Positions 54,117 through 63,344 are shown, numbered from the stretch's first letter. The stretch is DNA of 64,000 bases from Cohnella zeiphila (GCF_014212055.1 NZ_JACJVO010000009.1:62001-126000); one strand, 5' to 3'. Notes: a model not told the origin generated them from the sequence alone. Numbers and translations are program-made.

Positions 54117-55001
54117 ATGCCGCGTCGCAAATCCCCTTCCGCCGTCCTGTTCGCCGGCTTCAATTATACCTTTCTCATCGGCATGGCCTTGCTTTGCCTG
54201 GCTCCGCTCGTTCACGTGCTTGCGGTCTCGTTCAGCGCCAGTTCGGCGGTCACGGCGGGACGGGTCACGTTCTGGCCGGTGCGATTCACGCTGGAATCGT
54301 ATCGCTTCGTTGCCGAGAAGCCGGCATTTATCCACTCGGTGCTCATTTCCGTCGAAAGGGCGTTTATCGGCACGCTGGTAAACATGCTGCTGACGATCTT
54401 GATCGCGTTTCCGCTGTCCAAGGAGTCGCAGGCATTTTCGCGTAGAAATTTCTATACGTGGATTTTCGTGTTCTCGATGCTGTTCAGCGGCGGTCTCATT
54501 CCCTGGTATATGGTCATTAAAGGCATGGGCCTGCTCGATTCCTTATGGGCGCTCATCCTGCCCGGCGCCGTGCCGGTGTTCAACGTGATTCTGCTTTTGA
54601 ACTTTTTCCGCGGCTTGCCCAAGGAGCTGGAGGAATCCGCCTTTATGGACGGCGCGGGCTACTGGAGGACGCTGTGGCGGATCTACGTGCCGCTGTCGAC
54701 GCCGTCGCTGGCAACCTTGACCTTGTTCGCCCTCGTCGGCCACTGGAATTCGTGGTTCGACGGCATCATTCTGATGGGAACGCCGGATCATTACCCGCTG
54801 TCGAGCTACCTGCAGACGATGGTCGTCCAAATGGACATCAAGTCGATGATCGGCAGCGACCTGGCGGCTCTTCAGCAAATTTCGGACCAAACGGCCAAAG
54901 CGGCTCAGATTTTCCTCGGCGCCCTGCCGATCTTGTTGGTCTATCCGTTTCTGCAGCGGTACTTCATCAGCGGCATGACGCTTGGCAGCGTCAAAGAGTA
55001 A
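54117..55001 (+). CDS. ABC sugar transporter permease, LplC type (second system)
   Basis: 294 residues behind GGAAGGAG. Six membrane helices; EAA loop ESAFMDGAGYWRTLWRIYVPLS; end FLQRYFISGMTLGSVKE. It pairs with the permease before it; no ATPase gene follows, so a shared ATPase is expected. Confidence 0.93.
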   Translation: MPRRKSPSAVLFAGFNYTFLIGMALLCLAPLVHVLAVSFSASSAVTAGRVTFWPVRFTLESYRFVAEKPAFIHSVLISVERAFIGTLVNMLLTILIAFPLSKESQAFSRRNFYTWIFVFSMLFSGGLIPWYMVIKGMGLLDSLWALILPGAVPVFNVILLLNFFRGLPKELEESAFMDGAGYWRTLWRIYVPLSTPSLATLTLFALVGHWNSWFDGIILMGTPDHYPLSSYLQTMVVQMDIKSMIGSDLAALQQISDQTAKAAQIFLGALPILLVYPFLQRYFISGMTLGSVKE

Positions 55002-55025
55002 AGAGGATAAAGGAGAGAGAAGCGA

Positions 55026-56750
55026 ATGATCACGACGCTTCCGTTCGAAAGCCGGGAAGCTTACGGATCCCTCTACAAGAGAGCGGTCGCGAATTTCGAC
55101 CGTCTCGAGCGGGAGGATTACGATCCCGGGCATCTATTCAAGGAAAGCGGCTACGGGTGGCCGGGAGACTGGGAAGGGAGAACGCTGCTGGCCTGGACGC
55201 TGCTGGCCCGAAGCACGCGGCGGGAGCCGAAATATTTGGCGCAGGCCATGGGAATGTTGGACGAGCGGACGAACGAGGACGGCTACTTCGGAACGAGGCA
55301 TCCGGCCGGCACGATCGACGAGCAGCAGCTTGCGGGACACAGCTGGTATTTGCGAGCGCTGTGTGAATATTATGACTGGAAGCGGGACGAATCCGTGCTT
55401 GACCGGATCCGCGCCATCGTCCGGAATCTGCTGCTGCCGGCGGCGGGTCACTTCGCCCTGTATCCGGATCGTCCGGAGCAGCGGACCATCGGCGGAGCGG
55501 CGATCGGCGAGGTGAAGGACAAAGTGGGCGCCTGGTATTTGTCGACGGACATCGGCTGCGCGTTCATTATGCTCGACGGCGCGACGCACGCTTACGAGAT
55601 GGCTCCGGAACCGGGGCTGAAGTCGCTGATCGAAGAAATGATCGGGAAGTGGATGACGATCGATCCCGCGGCCGCCTTTTTTCAGACGCATGCCACTCTT
55701 TCCGCCGCCCGCGGGCTGCTGCGCTTCTACGAGTCGACGGGACGGAAGGAACTTCTGGCTAAGGTTGAAGAGCTGCTGCTGCTCTACGAGGAGCGGGGAA
55801 TGACGGACCATTACGCCAATTACAACTGGTTCGGCCGGCCGGAATGGACGGAATGCTGCGCGATCGTGGATTCGTTCATGCTGGCGGTCGGCCTGTGGAA
55901 GCATACCGGCAACAGCGCGCATCTGGACGCGGCCCATCATATTCTGTACAACGGTCTGGGCCACGGCCAGCGTCCGAACGGCGGCTTCGGCTGCGATGTC
56001 TGTCTCGGCGTCAAGGACGGCTATTTGTCTCCGATCGAAGAGATGTTCGAGGCCAATTGGTGCTGCACGATGAGAGGCGGGGAAGGACTGTCGCGGGCGA
56101 TCGAGTACTCGTATTGGGTGCGGGATCGGGAGATTACCCTCCCGTTCTATGAAACCTCGGCGGTTACCCTGGCGCTGGCGGACGGAGAGATTCGGCTGGA
56201 GCAATCTTCCGCCTATCCGATCGAAGGCTCGGTTCGGCTGACGGTCCGGAGCAATACTTGCCGGGAGCCGATCGCGCTTCGGCTGTATGTTCCGTCCTGG
56301 GCCGACAGCCGAAGCGTGTCCGTGCGCATAGACGGATCGGCCGTCGACGCGGACATCCGGCAGGGCTTCGCCTTCGTTCGCCACCTTTTCCCGTCCGGCA
56401 CGGAGCTGACCTTTGAATTCGGCATCGAATGCCGCCGCGAATCGGCCTTCGGCTTCCACACCGCCGTCAAAGGCTTCTCGTACCGGCACGGTCCGCTGCT
56501 GCTCGGCGTCGGGACCGACGGAGCCGGGGCTTCCCTGCTCGGGATTGGCCAAACCGGCGCTTCGTCGGCCGGCTTGGCGGAGCGGGAGATGGAGCCGCTC
56601 GGAGCCGGCCGCTACCGGATCGGAGGCACGGAAGCCGTGCTGTCTCCGATCAACGATCTGATCGAGCTGGACGAGGAAGCGGCGAGGCGCAGCCGCAAGC
56701 TGGTGCTGTTCAAGGATTCATACAGAGAGGCGCCCGGACCCCGAACTTGA
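55026..56750 (+). CDS. GH127-like (beta-L-arabinofuranosidase superfamily) protein
   Basis: 574 residues, no signal peptide, so cytosolic. An alpha/alpha barrel is followed by a beta-sandwich. The zinc-binding set of GH127 enzymes is conserved: Glu276 and Cys278 in WTECCAIVD, and Cys346-Cys347 in ANWCCTMRGGEG, one of which acts as the cysteine nucleophile in that family. It likely removes an L-arabinofuranose or related sugar from imported oligomers. The stop TGA lies in the terminal sequence of the adjacent IS relic, so the original C-terminus may have been trimmed. Confidence 0.82.
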   Translation: MITTLPFESREAYGSLYKRAVANFDRLEREDYDPGHLFKESGYGWPGDWEGRTLLAWTLLARSTRREPKYLAQAMGMLDERTNEDGYFGTRHPAGTIDEQQLAGHSWYLRALCEYYDWKRDESVLDRIRAIVRNLLLPAAGHFALYPDRPEQRTIGGAAIGEVKDKVGAWYLSTDIGCAFIMLDGATHAYEMAPEPGLKSLIEEMIGKWMTIDPAAAFFQTHATLSAARGLLRFYESTGRKELLAKVEELLLLYEERGMTDHYANYNWFGRPEWTECCAIVDSFMLAVGLWKHTGNSAHLDAAHHILYNGLGHGQRPNGGFGCDVCLGVKDGYLSPIEEMFEANWCCTMRGGEGLSRAIEYSYWVRDREITLPFYETSAVTLALADGEIRLEQSSAYPIEGSVRLTVRSNTCREPIALRLYVPSWADSRSVSVRIDGSAVDADIRQGFAFVRHLFPSGTELTFEFGIECRRESAFGFHTAVKGFSYRHGPLLLGVGTDGAGASLLGIGQTGASSAGLAEREMEPLGAGRYRIGGTEAVLSPINDLIELDEEAARRSRKLVLFKDSYREAPGPRT

Positions 56751-56965
56751 ACTGCACCCCGTCAAGCAGACAGTACAAATAAGGAAAAGCATTGGGCGGC
56801 CTTAGTCCTGTATTCCATTGGACTGAGGCCGTTTAATTTTCTGTAATCCCTCATTATTGTAGAACATCCGTTATCTTGTATTTATGCGCAATCTCCACCT
56901 GAGTGACTCCACTCGCTTTCAGCTCCTCGACGATCCCCAATTTAGCGATTGCGTCGTGCTCATGT
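56748..56965 (-). mobile_element. Relic of an IS3-family insertion sequence, internally deleted
   Basis: Minus strand reads a helix-turn-helix-like peptide (KLGIVEELKASGVTQVEIAH, then KYKITDVLQ and stop), then after about 20 bases NGLSPMEYRTKAA, the end of an IS3-family OrfB. The middle of the element is missing. The TGAACTGCACCCC stretch at 56748 looks like the IS end. Bases 56796-56833 form the same hairpin with T-tail as in the relic at 39435 and may terminate the two converging genes. Confidence 0.65.
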
Positions 56966-58882
56966 ATTCTTCTTCTGCGCGGCGATCCGTTCGGCGAGCT
57001 CGTTCAGCTCCGTCCACCGCTCCAGCAGGCCGTCCAGCTTCTCCGCAAGCAGCCGCTGTTCCTCCAGAAGCTCCTGCAGCCGGAAGGAATCGCTGCCGGA
57101 AGCCTCCATTTGCGCCGCGACGTCCTGCAGACGGTTCTCCGTCTCCTCGATCCAGCCGTCGATCTGCTCGAAGTCCTTCTGATCCTTGTAGGACATCTTG
57201 AGCGACTTCTCGCGTTCGCCCGTTCGAGGAGCCGCGGACACGCCGCCGGACGAGGCGATCTTGGGCTCGGGCCCGGATTCGGGCGCCTGCTTGACTCTCG
57301 CTTCATAATCGGAATAGTTGCCGGCATGAACGGCGACGACGCCGTCCCCTTCGAACGCGAAAATCCGGTCTACCGTCCGGTCCAGGAAATAGCGGTCATG
57401 GGACACGACGAACACGACGCCGGGAAAATCGTCCAGGTAATCTTCGAGCACGCCAAGCGTGGCGATATCCAGGTCGTTGGTCGGCTCGTCCAGCAGCAGC
57501 ACGTTCGGCGCTTCCGTCAGCACGCGGAGCAGCTGCAGCCGCCGCTTCTCCCCGCCCGACAGCTTGGCGATCGGAGTCCACTGCATCGCGGGCGGGAACA
57601 GGAACCGCTCCAGCATCTGGCCGGCCGACAGCGTCTCCCCTTCCGCCGTGCGGATCTGTTCGGCCCCTTCCCGGATGTACTCGATGACGCGCTGGCTGCC
57701 GTCCATTTCTTCGTGCTCCTGGGAGAACCAGCCGAGCTTCACGGTCGGACCGAGCTCCGCGGTTCCGGAATCCGGCCGGAGCCGGCCCGCGATCAGCTTC
57801 AGCAGCGTCGACTTGCCGCTGCCGTTCCGTCCGACGATGCCGACCCGATCTTCGGGAACGGCAATATAACTGAAATCTCGGATCAGCGTCCGGTCCCCGT
57901 ACGACTTGGTCACGTGCTCCAGCTCGGCGATCTTTCTGCCCAGGCGGGTCGAAGCGGCCGAGACGTCGAGCCTGCCGGCAGCCGCCTTCGGCGTCTGCGC
58001 CTTCAGCGCTTCATACCGGTCGATCCGCGCCTTCTGCTTGGTCGACCGCGCTTGCGCGCCCCGGCGGATCCAGGCGAGTTCATTGCGCAGCAGATTCTGG
58101 CGCTTCTCCTCCGACGCCGCTTCCCGCTCTTCGCGCTCCAGCTTGAGCTCCAGAAACCGGCTGTAATTCGCTTCGTAGAAAAAAGCGCGCCCCTTGTCCA
58201 GCTCGATCACGCGATTGCTGACCCGGTCGAGGAAGTAGCGGTCGTGCGTAATCATGAGCAGGGCGCCGCGGCGCTTCTGAAGCATCGCTTCGAGCCAGGC
58301 GACGGACTCGTTGTCGATATGGTTGGTCGGCTCGTCCAGAATGAGCACGTCGGCCGGCTGGAGAAGCGCCGCGGCCATGGCGACCCGCTTCCGCTGCCCG
58401 CCCGACATCGTCTCCACCTTGGCGCCGCTGTCCGCGATGCCGAGCCGCGAGAGCGCGGTCTTGGCTTCGCTCTCCACCTGCCACGCCTCCGCCTCTTCCA
58501 TCCGCGCATTGGCCGCCGCGAGCCTTCGCTGCAGCGACGGATCGTCCGGCTCGCTTTCCAGCGCCGCCAGGGCGGCGGCATACTCGCGCACGGCGGCGAG
58601 CTGCGGCGAATCGCCGCCCAGCACGTGCTCCAGCGCCGTCTCGCCCGGCGCAAACGCCGGATCCTGCGCCAGCATGCGGATCCGCACGCGGCTGCCGACG
58701 CTGACCGTGCCGGCGTCGGCCGGTTCGATGCCGGCGATGACTTTGAGCAGCGTCGATTTGCCGGTTCCGTTCACGCCGATAATGCCGATCCGGTCCCCTT
58801 CCTCCACGCCGAACGTCACGTCTTCGAACAGCAGCTTTTCCCCATGGCTTTTGGTTATATGTTCAACGGACAATAAGTGCAT
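56960..58882 (-). CDS. ABC-F family ATPase, Uup/YfmR type
   Basis: 640 residues. Walker A GVNGTGKST and GRNGSGKST, signatures MSGGQRKRVAMAAALL and LSGGEKRRLQLLRVL, Walker B LILDEPTNHID and LLLDEPTNDLD. The C-terminal domain with SYKDQKDFEQIDGWIEE followed by a coiled coil is the Uup mark; it binds DNA or ribosomes. Uup-type proteins help at stalled translation. The last residues (AAQKKNT) abut the IS relic, so the natural end may have been replaced. Confidence 0.92.
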   Translation of the reverse strand: MHLLSVEHITKSHGEKLLFEDVTFGVEEGDRIGIIGVNGTGKSTLLKVIAGIEPADAGTVSVGSRVRIRMLAQDPAFAPGETALEHVLGGDSPQLAAVREYAAALAALESEPDDPSLQRRLAAANARMEEAEAWQVESEAKTALSRLGIADSGAKVETMSGGQRKRVAMAAALLQPADVLILDEPTNHIDNESVAWLEAMLQKRRGALLMITHDRYFLDRVSNRVIELDKGRAFFYEANYSRFLELKLEREEREAASEEKRQNLLRNELAWIRRGAQARSTKQKARIDRYEALKAQTPKAAAGRLDVSAASTRLGRKIAELEHVTKSYGDRTLIRDFSYIAVPEDRVGIVGRNGSGKSTLLKLIAGRLRPDSGTAELGPTVKLGWFSQEHEEMDGSQRVIEYIREGAEQIRTAEGETLSAGQMLERFLFPPAMQWTPIAKLSGGEKRRLQLLRVLTEAPNVLLLDEPTNDLDIATLGVLEDYLDDFPGVVFVVSHDRYFLDRTVDRIFAFEGDGVVAVHAGNYSDYEARVKQAPESGPEPKIASSGGVSAAPRTGEREKSLKMSYKDQKDFEQIDGWIEETENRLQDVAAQMEASGSDSFRLQELLEEQRLLAEKLDGLLERWTELNELAERIAAQKKNT

Positions 58883-59053
58883 CTCGCTCCCACCTCATCC
58901 CGTATCATACCATATTTGCGTCCCGCGTTCGTCCCTTGGCCGGGCGGCGGGCCGGACTCGGGTCCAGTTCCCGCTCTGTCTTCCGACCGTTCCGCCGCTG
59001 GCGCGTTCTCCCGTACAATGAAACCCGAGGATTATGAATGGGGGAGCGGGACG

Positions 59054-61171
59054 ATGACGGGAGATCTATTCGGGCCGGGCGGAATGCTGGCCTTCGGAAT
59101 GATGATCGTATGGGGAGTCGCGGTATACCGGTTGGGCAGAATCGGCTATGCGGCAAGCTACAAGCGGATGCGGAGGCGGATTCGGGGAGCGCTGGCGTTC
59201 ATGCTGCTCGGGTGCGGAATGGCCGCCGCCAAGCTGGCTTACGATGTCTCTCTGTGGCCGGGCGGATGGGCGGATTGGCGCAATAAGCTCATTTTGCAGG
59301 TTCCGCTGCTGGCGGCCCCGGTCGCGCTGACCGTCCTGCTGAGCGTGCCGAAGCTCTGGGCGGCGCATCGGGCTTGCGGGAAAGAGAAGCCGGAGGAGTT
59401 GCCGGACGGGCCGGCGAGACGGCGAACGGCGGATCCGGCCGCCGTCGTGCCCGCCCAAGCGGCGGCCGTCGGATCTTGCCTGACGTTATATCTGACCTGG
59501 TTCACCGCGGTGCCGATCGGTTGGGCCGATCTGATCGTTCCGCTCCCGCTCATGATCGTGGCGTCGGCAGGTCTCTGGTTCCGCCAGCGGAACCGCCGGA
59601 GAGCGCTGGGCAAGCTGAGCTGGACGCTTCCTCCCCTCGCCGCGCGAACGGCGAAGGGCTCCCTGGCGTTGGCCGTCGTCGCCGCCTGCCTCGTCTTCTG
59701 GATTCGCGGCGAGGCGGAGGCGAGCAAGCTGCCGGACCGGATCGGGATGCAGGACCAGGAAATGGCCGGCATGTCCGGAATGGACGGAATGGCGGGCATG
59801 GAAGGGATGGAGCACGAGGACGGCCAAGCGGCTGCAGGCTCCGGGATCAGCGTCGCTTCGCTGACCGGACCTGCCGAAGATGAGCCCGACGACCGGTTCG
59901 TGCTGACCGCAGAGCAATCGCAAATCAAGCTCGCCTCGGGAACGACGGTGGATGCGTGGACGTTCGACGGACAGCTGCCGGGACCGGAGCTTCGGGTAAA
60001 GCAGGGCGATCTGGTCGAAGTCACGCTGCGCAACCGGGATATCGCCGATGGCGTGACGCTTCATTGGCACGGGCTCGACGTGCCGAACGCCGAGGACGGC
60101 GTCGCCGGGGTGACCCAGGACGCCGTGATGCCGGGCCGGACGTTCGTCTACCGGTTCGTGGCCGGGCAGGCGGGAACGTATTGGTATCACACCCATCAGG
60201 TGTCCGACGAAGGGGTGGCCCGGGGATTGTTCGGGGCGCTCGTCGTCGAACCGAAGAGCGGACCGGTGCCGGAAAAGAAGGACATCGTCGTCGCGACCCA
60301 CCGCTGGCAATCGAACGACGGCTATCGCGAGGCATTCGGAAGCGCAGACACGCTGCAGCGGCAAACCGTCGCTCCAGGCACGACCATCCGGCTTCGTCTG
60401 ATCAACACCTCGGACGATCTCGAGAAGCTGGTCTTGGCGGGCGCCTCCTATCGGGTCGTCGCGATCGACGGAACCGATGTCAACGGGCCGGAGCCGCTGT
60501 CGAACCGCACGCTGCAGCTCGCGGCCGGAGGCAGAATGGACTTGTCGCTGACGATGCCGGATACGCCCGTCCTGCTGTGCTCGAAAGAGAGTGCCTGCGG
60601 CGACGGCGGCGAGAGCGGGCTGTTGCTGACGCCGGACGGTCAGACCGGCTCGCTGCCGCAAGTCGTCTTCGGCGAGGCGTTCGATCCGGCCGCCTACGGC
60701 CGGCCGGCGGCCACGCCGTTCGGAGCGGACAGCCGATTCGACCGCGATTACCGAATGGAATTCGACGAGAAGCTCGGCCTGTACGACGGGCATATCGCCT
60801 TTATGTATACGATAAACGGCCGTTCGTATCCGGATACGCCGATGTTTATGGTAAGCGAGAACGACCTCGTCAAGTTTACGATCGTCAACCGGAGCAGCGC
60901 CCACCATCCGCTGCATCTTCACGGGCACAAGCTGCTCGTGCTGAGCCGCAACGGCAAGGAGGTCAGCGGCAGTCCCTGGTGGTCCGATACGCTCGATATC
61001 GGACCCGGAGAACGCTATGAAATCGCGTTCCGGGCCGACAACCCCGGCATCTGGATGGATCATTGCCACAATCTCCAGCATGCGTCCTCCGGCATGATGA
61101 CGCATTTGGCCTACGAGGGCGTGACCAGTCCTTTTGCAGCGGGCAGGGCGACCGTCAACCATCCGGAATGA
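59054..61171 (+). CDS. Membrane-anchored multicopper oxidase
   Basis: 705 residues from the ATG at 59054 behind GGGGGAG. The first about 230 residues hold roughly six membrane helices (for example LAFGMMIVWGVAVYRL, AFMLLGCGMAAAKLAYDV, SLALAVVAACLVFWI). Then comes a Met/Asp-rich stretch (MAGMSGMDGMAGMEGMEHED), a likely copper-handling loop. The oxidase part has all copper sites: HWHGLDVPN, YWYHTHQ, HPLHLHGHKL and HCHNLQHASSGMM. Multicopper oxidases couple oxidation of metal or phenols to O2 reduction; copper or manganese handling is most likely here. It is divergent from the Uup gene. Confidence 0.93.
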   Translation: MTGDLFGPGGMLAFGMMIVWGVAVYRLGRIGYAASYKRMRRRIRGALAFMLLGCGMAAAKLAYDVSLWPGGWADWRNKLILQVPLLAAPVALTVLLSVPKLWAAHRACGKEKPEELPDGPARRRTADPAAVVPAQAAAVGSCLTLYLTWFTAVPIGWADLIVPLPLMIVASAGLWFRQRNRRRALGKLSWTLPPLAARTAKGSLALAVVAACLVFWIRGEAEASKLPDRIGMQDQEMAGMSGMDGMAGMEGMEHEDGQAAAGSGISVASLTGPAEDEPDDRFVLTAEQSQIKLASGTTVDAWTFDGQLPGPELRVKQGDLVEVTLRNRDIADGVTLHWHGLDVPNAEDGVAGVTQDAVMPGRTFVYRFVAGQAGTYWYHTHQVSDEGVARGLFGALVVEPKSGPVPEKKDIVVATHRWQSNDGYREAFGSADTLQRQTVAPGTTIRLRLINTSDDLEKLVLAGASYRVVAIDGTDVNGPEPLSNRTLQLAAGGRMDLSLTMPDTPVLLCSKESACGDGGESGLLLTPDGQTGSLPQVVFGEAFDPAAYGRPAATPFGADSRFDRDYRMEFDEKLGLYDGHIAFMYTINGRSYPDTPMFMVSENDLVKFTIVNRSSAHHPLHLHGHKLLVLSRNGKEVSGSPWWSDTLDIGPGERYEIAFRADNPGIWMDHCHNLQHASSGMMTHLAYEGVTSPFAAGRATVNHPE

Positions 61172-61216
61172 TCCGGCAAGGCGGAGATTCGCTCTAAAAA
61201 AAATTAAAAATTCTAA

Positions 61217-61245
61217 TTTACAAGCGGACAAGGATGTGATATAGT
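61217..61245 (+). promoter_or_regulatory. SigA promoter of the tRNA-Lys gene
   Basis: TTTACA, 17 bases, TATAGT, 20 bases before the tRNA. Confidence 0.7.
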
Positions 61246-61264
61246 ATTCAATGTTCTCGCTTGA

Positions 61265-61340
61265 AGGCCTGTAGCTCAGCTGGCAGAGCAGTTGACTCTT
61301 AATCAATTGGTCGTGGGTTCGAATCCCACCGGGCCTACCA
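61265..61340 (+). tRNA. tRNA-Lys (anticodon CTT)
   Basis: 76 bases with encoded CCA. Acceptor AGGCCTG pairs with CGGGCCT (one G-U); D-arm GCTCAGCTGGCAGAGC; anticodon stem GTTGA/TCAAT with loop CTCTTAA, anticodon CTT reading AAG; T-arm GTGGGTTCGAATCCCAC. It has its own promoter and terminator and no tRNA neighbours. Confidence 0.96.
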
Positions 61341-61355
61341 ATATCGATTAAACCG

Positions 61356-61381
61356 GCAACCCTGAAACGGGTTGCTTTTTT
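61356..61381 (+). terminator. Intrinsic terminator after tRNA-Lys
   Basis: GCAACCC / GGGTTGC with a TGAAAC loop and a six-T run. Confidence 0.93.
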
Positions 61382-61463
61382 GCGTTTTCCGGCCGAAGTC
61401 CAAAGCCAAATTCCCGTTTTTCGCGTCTAATGGGTAACGATAACGGCAAGCAGGTGAGCCCTC

Positions 61464-61991
61464 ATTTTATCTCTCGTTCAAAAAGCCCGAAAAGGCGATG
61501 CCGCGGCGTACGCGGAGCTGTTCCGGCAATTCGAGGCCGACTTGTACCGGACGGCGTTCGTTTACTTGCGCAACCGGGAAGACGCGCTGGACGCCGTCCA
61601 GGAGACTGCGTACCGGTCGTTCAAGTCGATCTCGAAGCTGAAGGAGCCGCAGCATTTCAAAACGTGGCTGATTCGAATCGCGATCCGCTGTTCCGTGGAC
61701 ATTCTGCGCAAGCGGCCGCGCGACGTCAGCCTGAGGATCGATCCGCAAGAAGAAGCCGAAGAAGGAAGCGGCGCCGGGGACTTATCGTTGTCCGTGTCGC
61801 TGAGAGAGCTGATCGACACGCTGGACGAAGACGAGAAAAGCGTCGTTCTGCTGCGTTTTTATCACGGCTATACGATCCGGGAGACGGCGGACATTCTCGA
61901 ACTGCCGCTCGGAACGGGAAAAACGGTCTTGTACCGGGCGCTCAAAAAGCTAAGGCTCGAGGCGGAGGAGGAGAAGAGCGATGAACGATGA
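61464..61991 (+). CDS. ECF-type RNA polymerase sigma factor
   Basis: 175 residues if begun at ATT 61464. Region 2 (KARKGDAAAYAELFRQFEAD, RNREDALDAVQETAYRSFKS) and region 4 (LDEDEKSVVLLRFYHGYTI, ADILELPLGTGKTVLYRALK) are complete. The first canonical start, TTG 61542, would cut away 26 residues of region 2.1. An in-frame stop at 61455 bars a longer upstream start. AGGTGA six bases before ATT 61464 supports it. The gene overlaps its anti-sigma partner by 11 bases. The signal it answers is unknown, probably envelope stress. Confidence 0.88.
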   Translation: MLSLVQKARKGDAAAYAELFRQFEADLYRTAFVYLRNREDALDAVQETAYRSFKSISKLKEPQHFKTWLIRIAIRCSVDILRKRPRDVSLRIDPQEEAEEGSGAGDLSLSVSLRELIDTLDEDEKSVVLLRFYHGYTIRETADILELPLGTGKTVLYRALKKLRLEAEEEKSDER

Positions 61992-63270
61992 CATTCGGGA
62001 GACGATCGGCGGCATTCCCCTTCCGCCCGAGCTGTCGGAACGCAGTCGGCTCGGCATCGAGCGAGCCCGGAGCGAACGGAGGCGCGGCCGTTCCCGGCGG
62101 TGGTACGCGGCGACGGCGGCGGTCGTGCTCGGGCTGGCGCTCTTCACCTTGGCGTTGACCGACGCCCAAGTGCGCGCGGCGATCCAGAAGGCGCTGCAGT
62201 TCGTACCGGGCATCGGCGTGATGGACGACGGCCGGGATCAAGACGCCGGGGCGGACAGGCTCGTCCTCGCCGAGCCGATTCGCCTGCAATTCGGCGAAGG
62301 AGAGTTCGTCATCACGGGAATGTCGGTCGACGACCAGATGACGTACCTTACTTTTACGGAGAAGAACGCCCGGATTCCGCAAAGCGTCCGGATTACGAAT
62401 GAAAAAGGCGAAAGCTTCGACGTTTCGATCTCCATGTATGCAGGATCGAGTACGGAGAAGACCGGCTCCTATTGGCACAAGGGGAAGCTGGACATCGGGA
62501 GAACGGCGACGCTCGTATTCGACGCTTATCCGGATACCGTCGTTCCTCTGAAGCTCACGCCGGCCCCGAACTACCGCAGCTACGAGGAGATGGGGCCGAC
62601 CCAATCGCAAGGCGGCGTAAGCGTCACCGCCGTCGCGTCGCGCGTCGGCGACCGGGCGAGAATCACGCTTGTGACTCCGTCTTCTCAGGATTACTACGTC
62701 GACGATTATATGGTTGGCTCCGCCATTCGCCCGGGACGCCAGCTGACGGTCGCCGACGATACCGGCAAGACGCTGGCGATCGAGCCGGAGCGGGGGACCG
62801 GGGCTCCGCTCCGCACGTTTTATTTTCCGCTCTTCGATGACGGAAGCGACCGAACTTATCGGATCACGGTGCCGGAGATTGAAGTAAGCTACCCGATCCC
62901 AACGGCGCGTTTGCGCCTACCTATTCCGGCCCAAGGCAGCCTGGAGATCGGTCAAACGGTCGAACTGGCCGGCTTCCCTATCACCGTAACCCGGGTTGAA
63001 CGGACGGATACCACGACGCTGAGGGTCTACGTCGACTTGCACTTCGACGAGAACGACGAGCGCTCGCTGCGGGACTTCCGTCTGGACGGCATCGGCTCTA
63101 TGGCGAAAATGAACGAGACGACGTGGGCGACGGAATTTTTCGAGTTCGAGATCGACCCGGGCGACAAGAAGGCAGAAGTCACGCTCTCGGACGCCGAGGC
63201 GATCGTTCGGGGACCGTGGACGTTCACTCTTGGAGCTAAAAATTTTTCGCAGACTCCTCCTTCTCCGTAA
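61981..63270 (+). CDS. Membrane-bound anti-sigma factor (DUF4179-like)
   Basis: 429 residues. A cytoplasmic N-terminus (1-40) binds sigma; one membrane helix about 43-61 (YAATAAVVLGLALFTLALT); a large extracellular beta-rich part follows (RLQFGEGEFVITGMSVDDQ, RVYVDLHFDENDERSL). This is the usual shape of ECF anti-sigma factors with a DUF4179-type sensor domain. Overlap with the sigma gene by 11 bases ties their amounts together. Confidence 0.82.
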   Translation: MNDDIRETIGGIPLPPELSERSRLGIERARSERRRGRSRRWYAATAAVVLGLALFTLALTDAQVRAAIQKALQFVPGIGVMDDGRDQDAGADRLVLAEPIRLQFGEGEFVITGMSVDDQMTYLTFTEKNARIPQSVRITNEKGESFDVSISMYAGSSTEKTGSYWHKGKLDIGRTATLVFDAYPDTVVPLKLTPAPNYRSYEEMGPTQSQGGVSVTAVASRVGDRARITLVTPSSQDYYVDDYMVGSAIRPGRQLTVADDTGKTLAIEPERGTGAPLRTFYFPLFDDGSDRTYRITVPEIEVSYPIPTARLRLPIPAQGSLEIGQTVELAGFPITVTRVERTDTTTLRVYVDLHFDENDERSLRDFRLDGIGSMAKMNETTWATEFFEFEIDPGDKKAEVTLSDAEAIVRGPWTFTLGAKNFSQTPPSP

Positions 63271-63283
63271 ATTCACGCTCAAC

Positions 63284-63320
63284 AAGCGCCGCAACGGAAC
63301 CTTCGCCTTGCGGCGCTTTT
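63284..63320 (+). terminator. Intrinsic terminator after the sigma operon
   Basis: AAGCGCCGCAA / TTGCGGCGCTT stem, then TTTT. Confidence 0.88.
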
Positions 63321-63344
63321 GAATGTCGGAGCTGCATCGTCACT

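Noticed and set aside
56903-58876. 657-codon plus-strand open frame opposite the Uup gene
   Set aside because: Mirror of a clear ABC-F gene; begins inside the IS relic.
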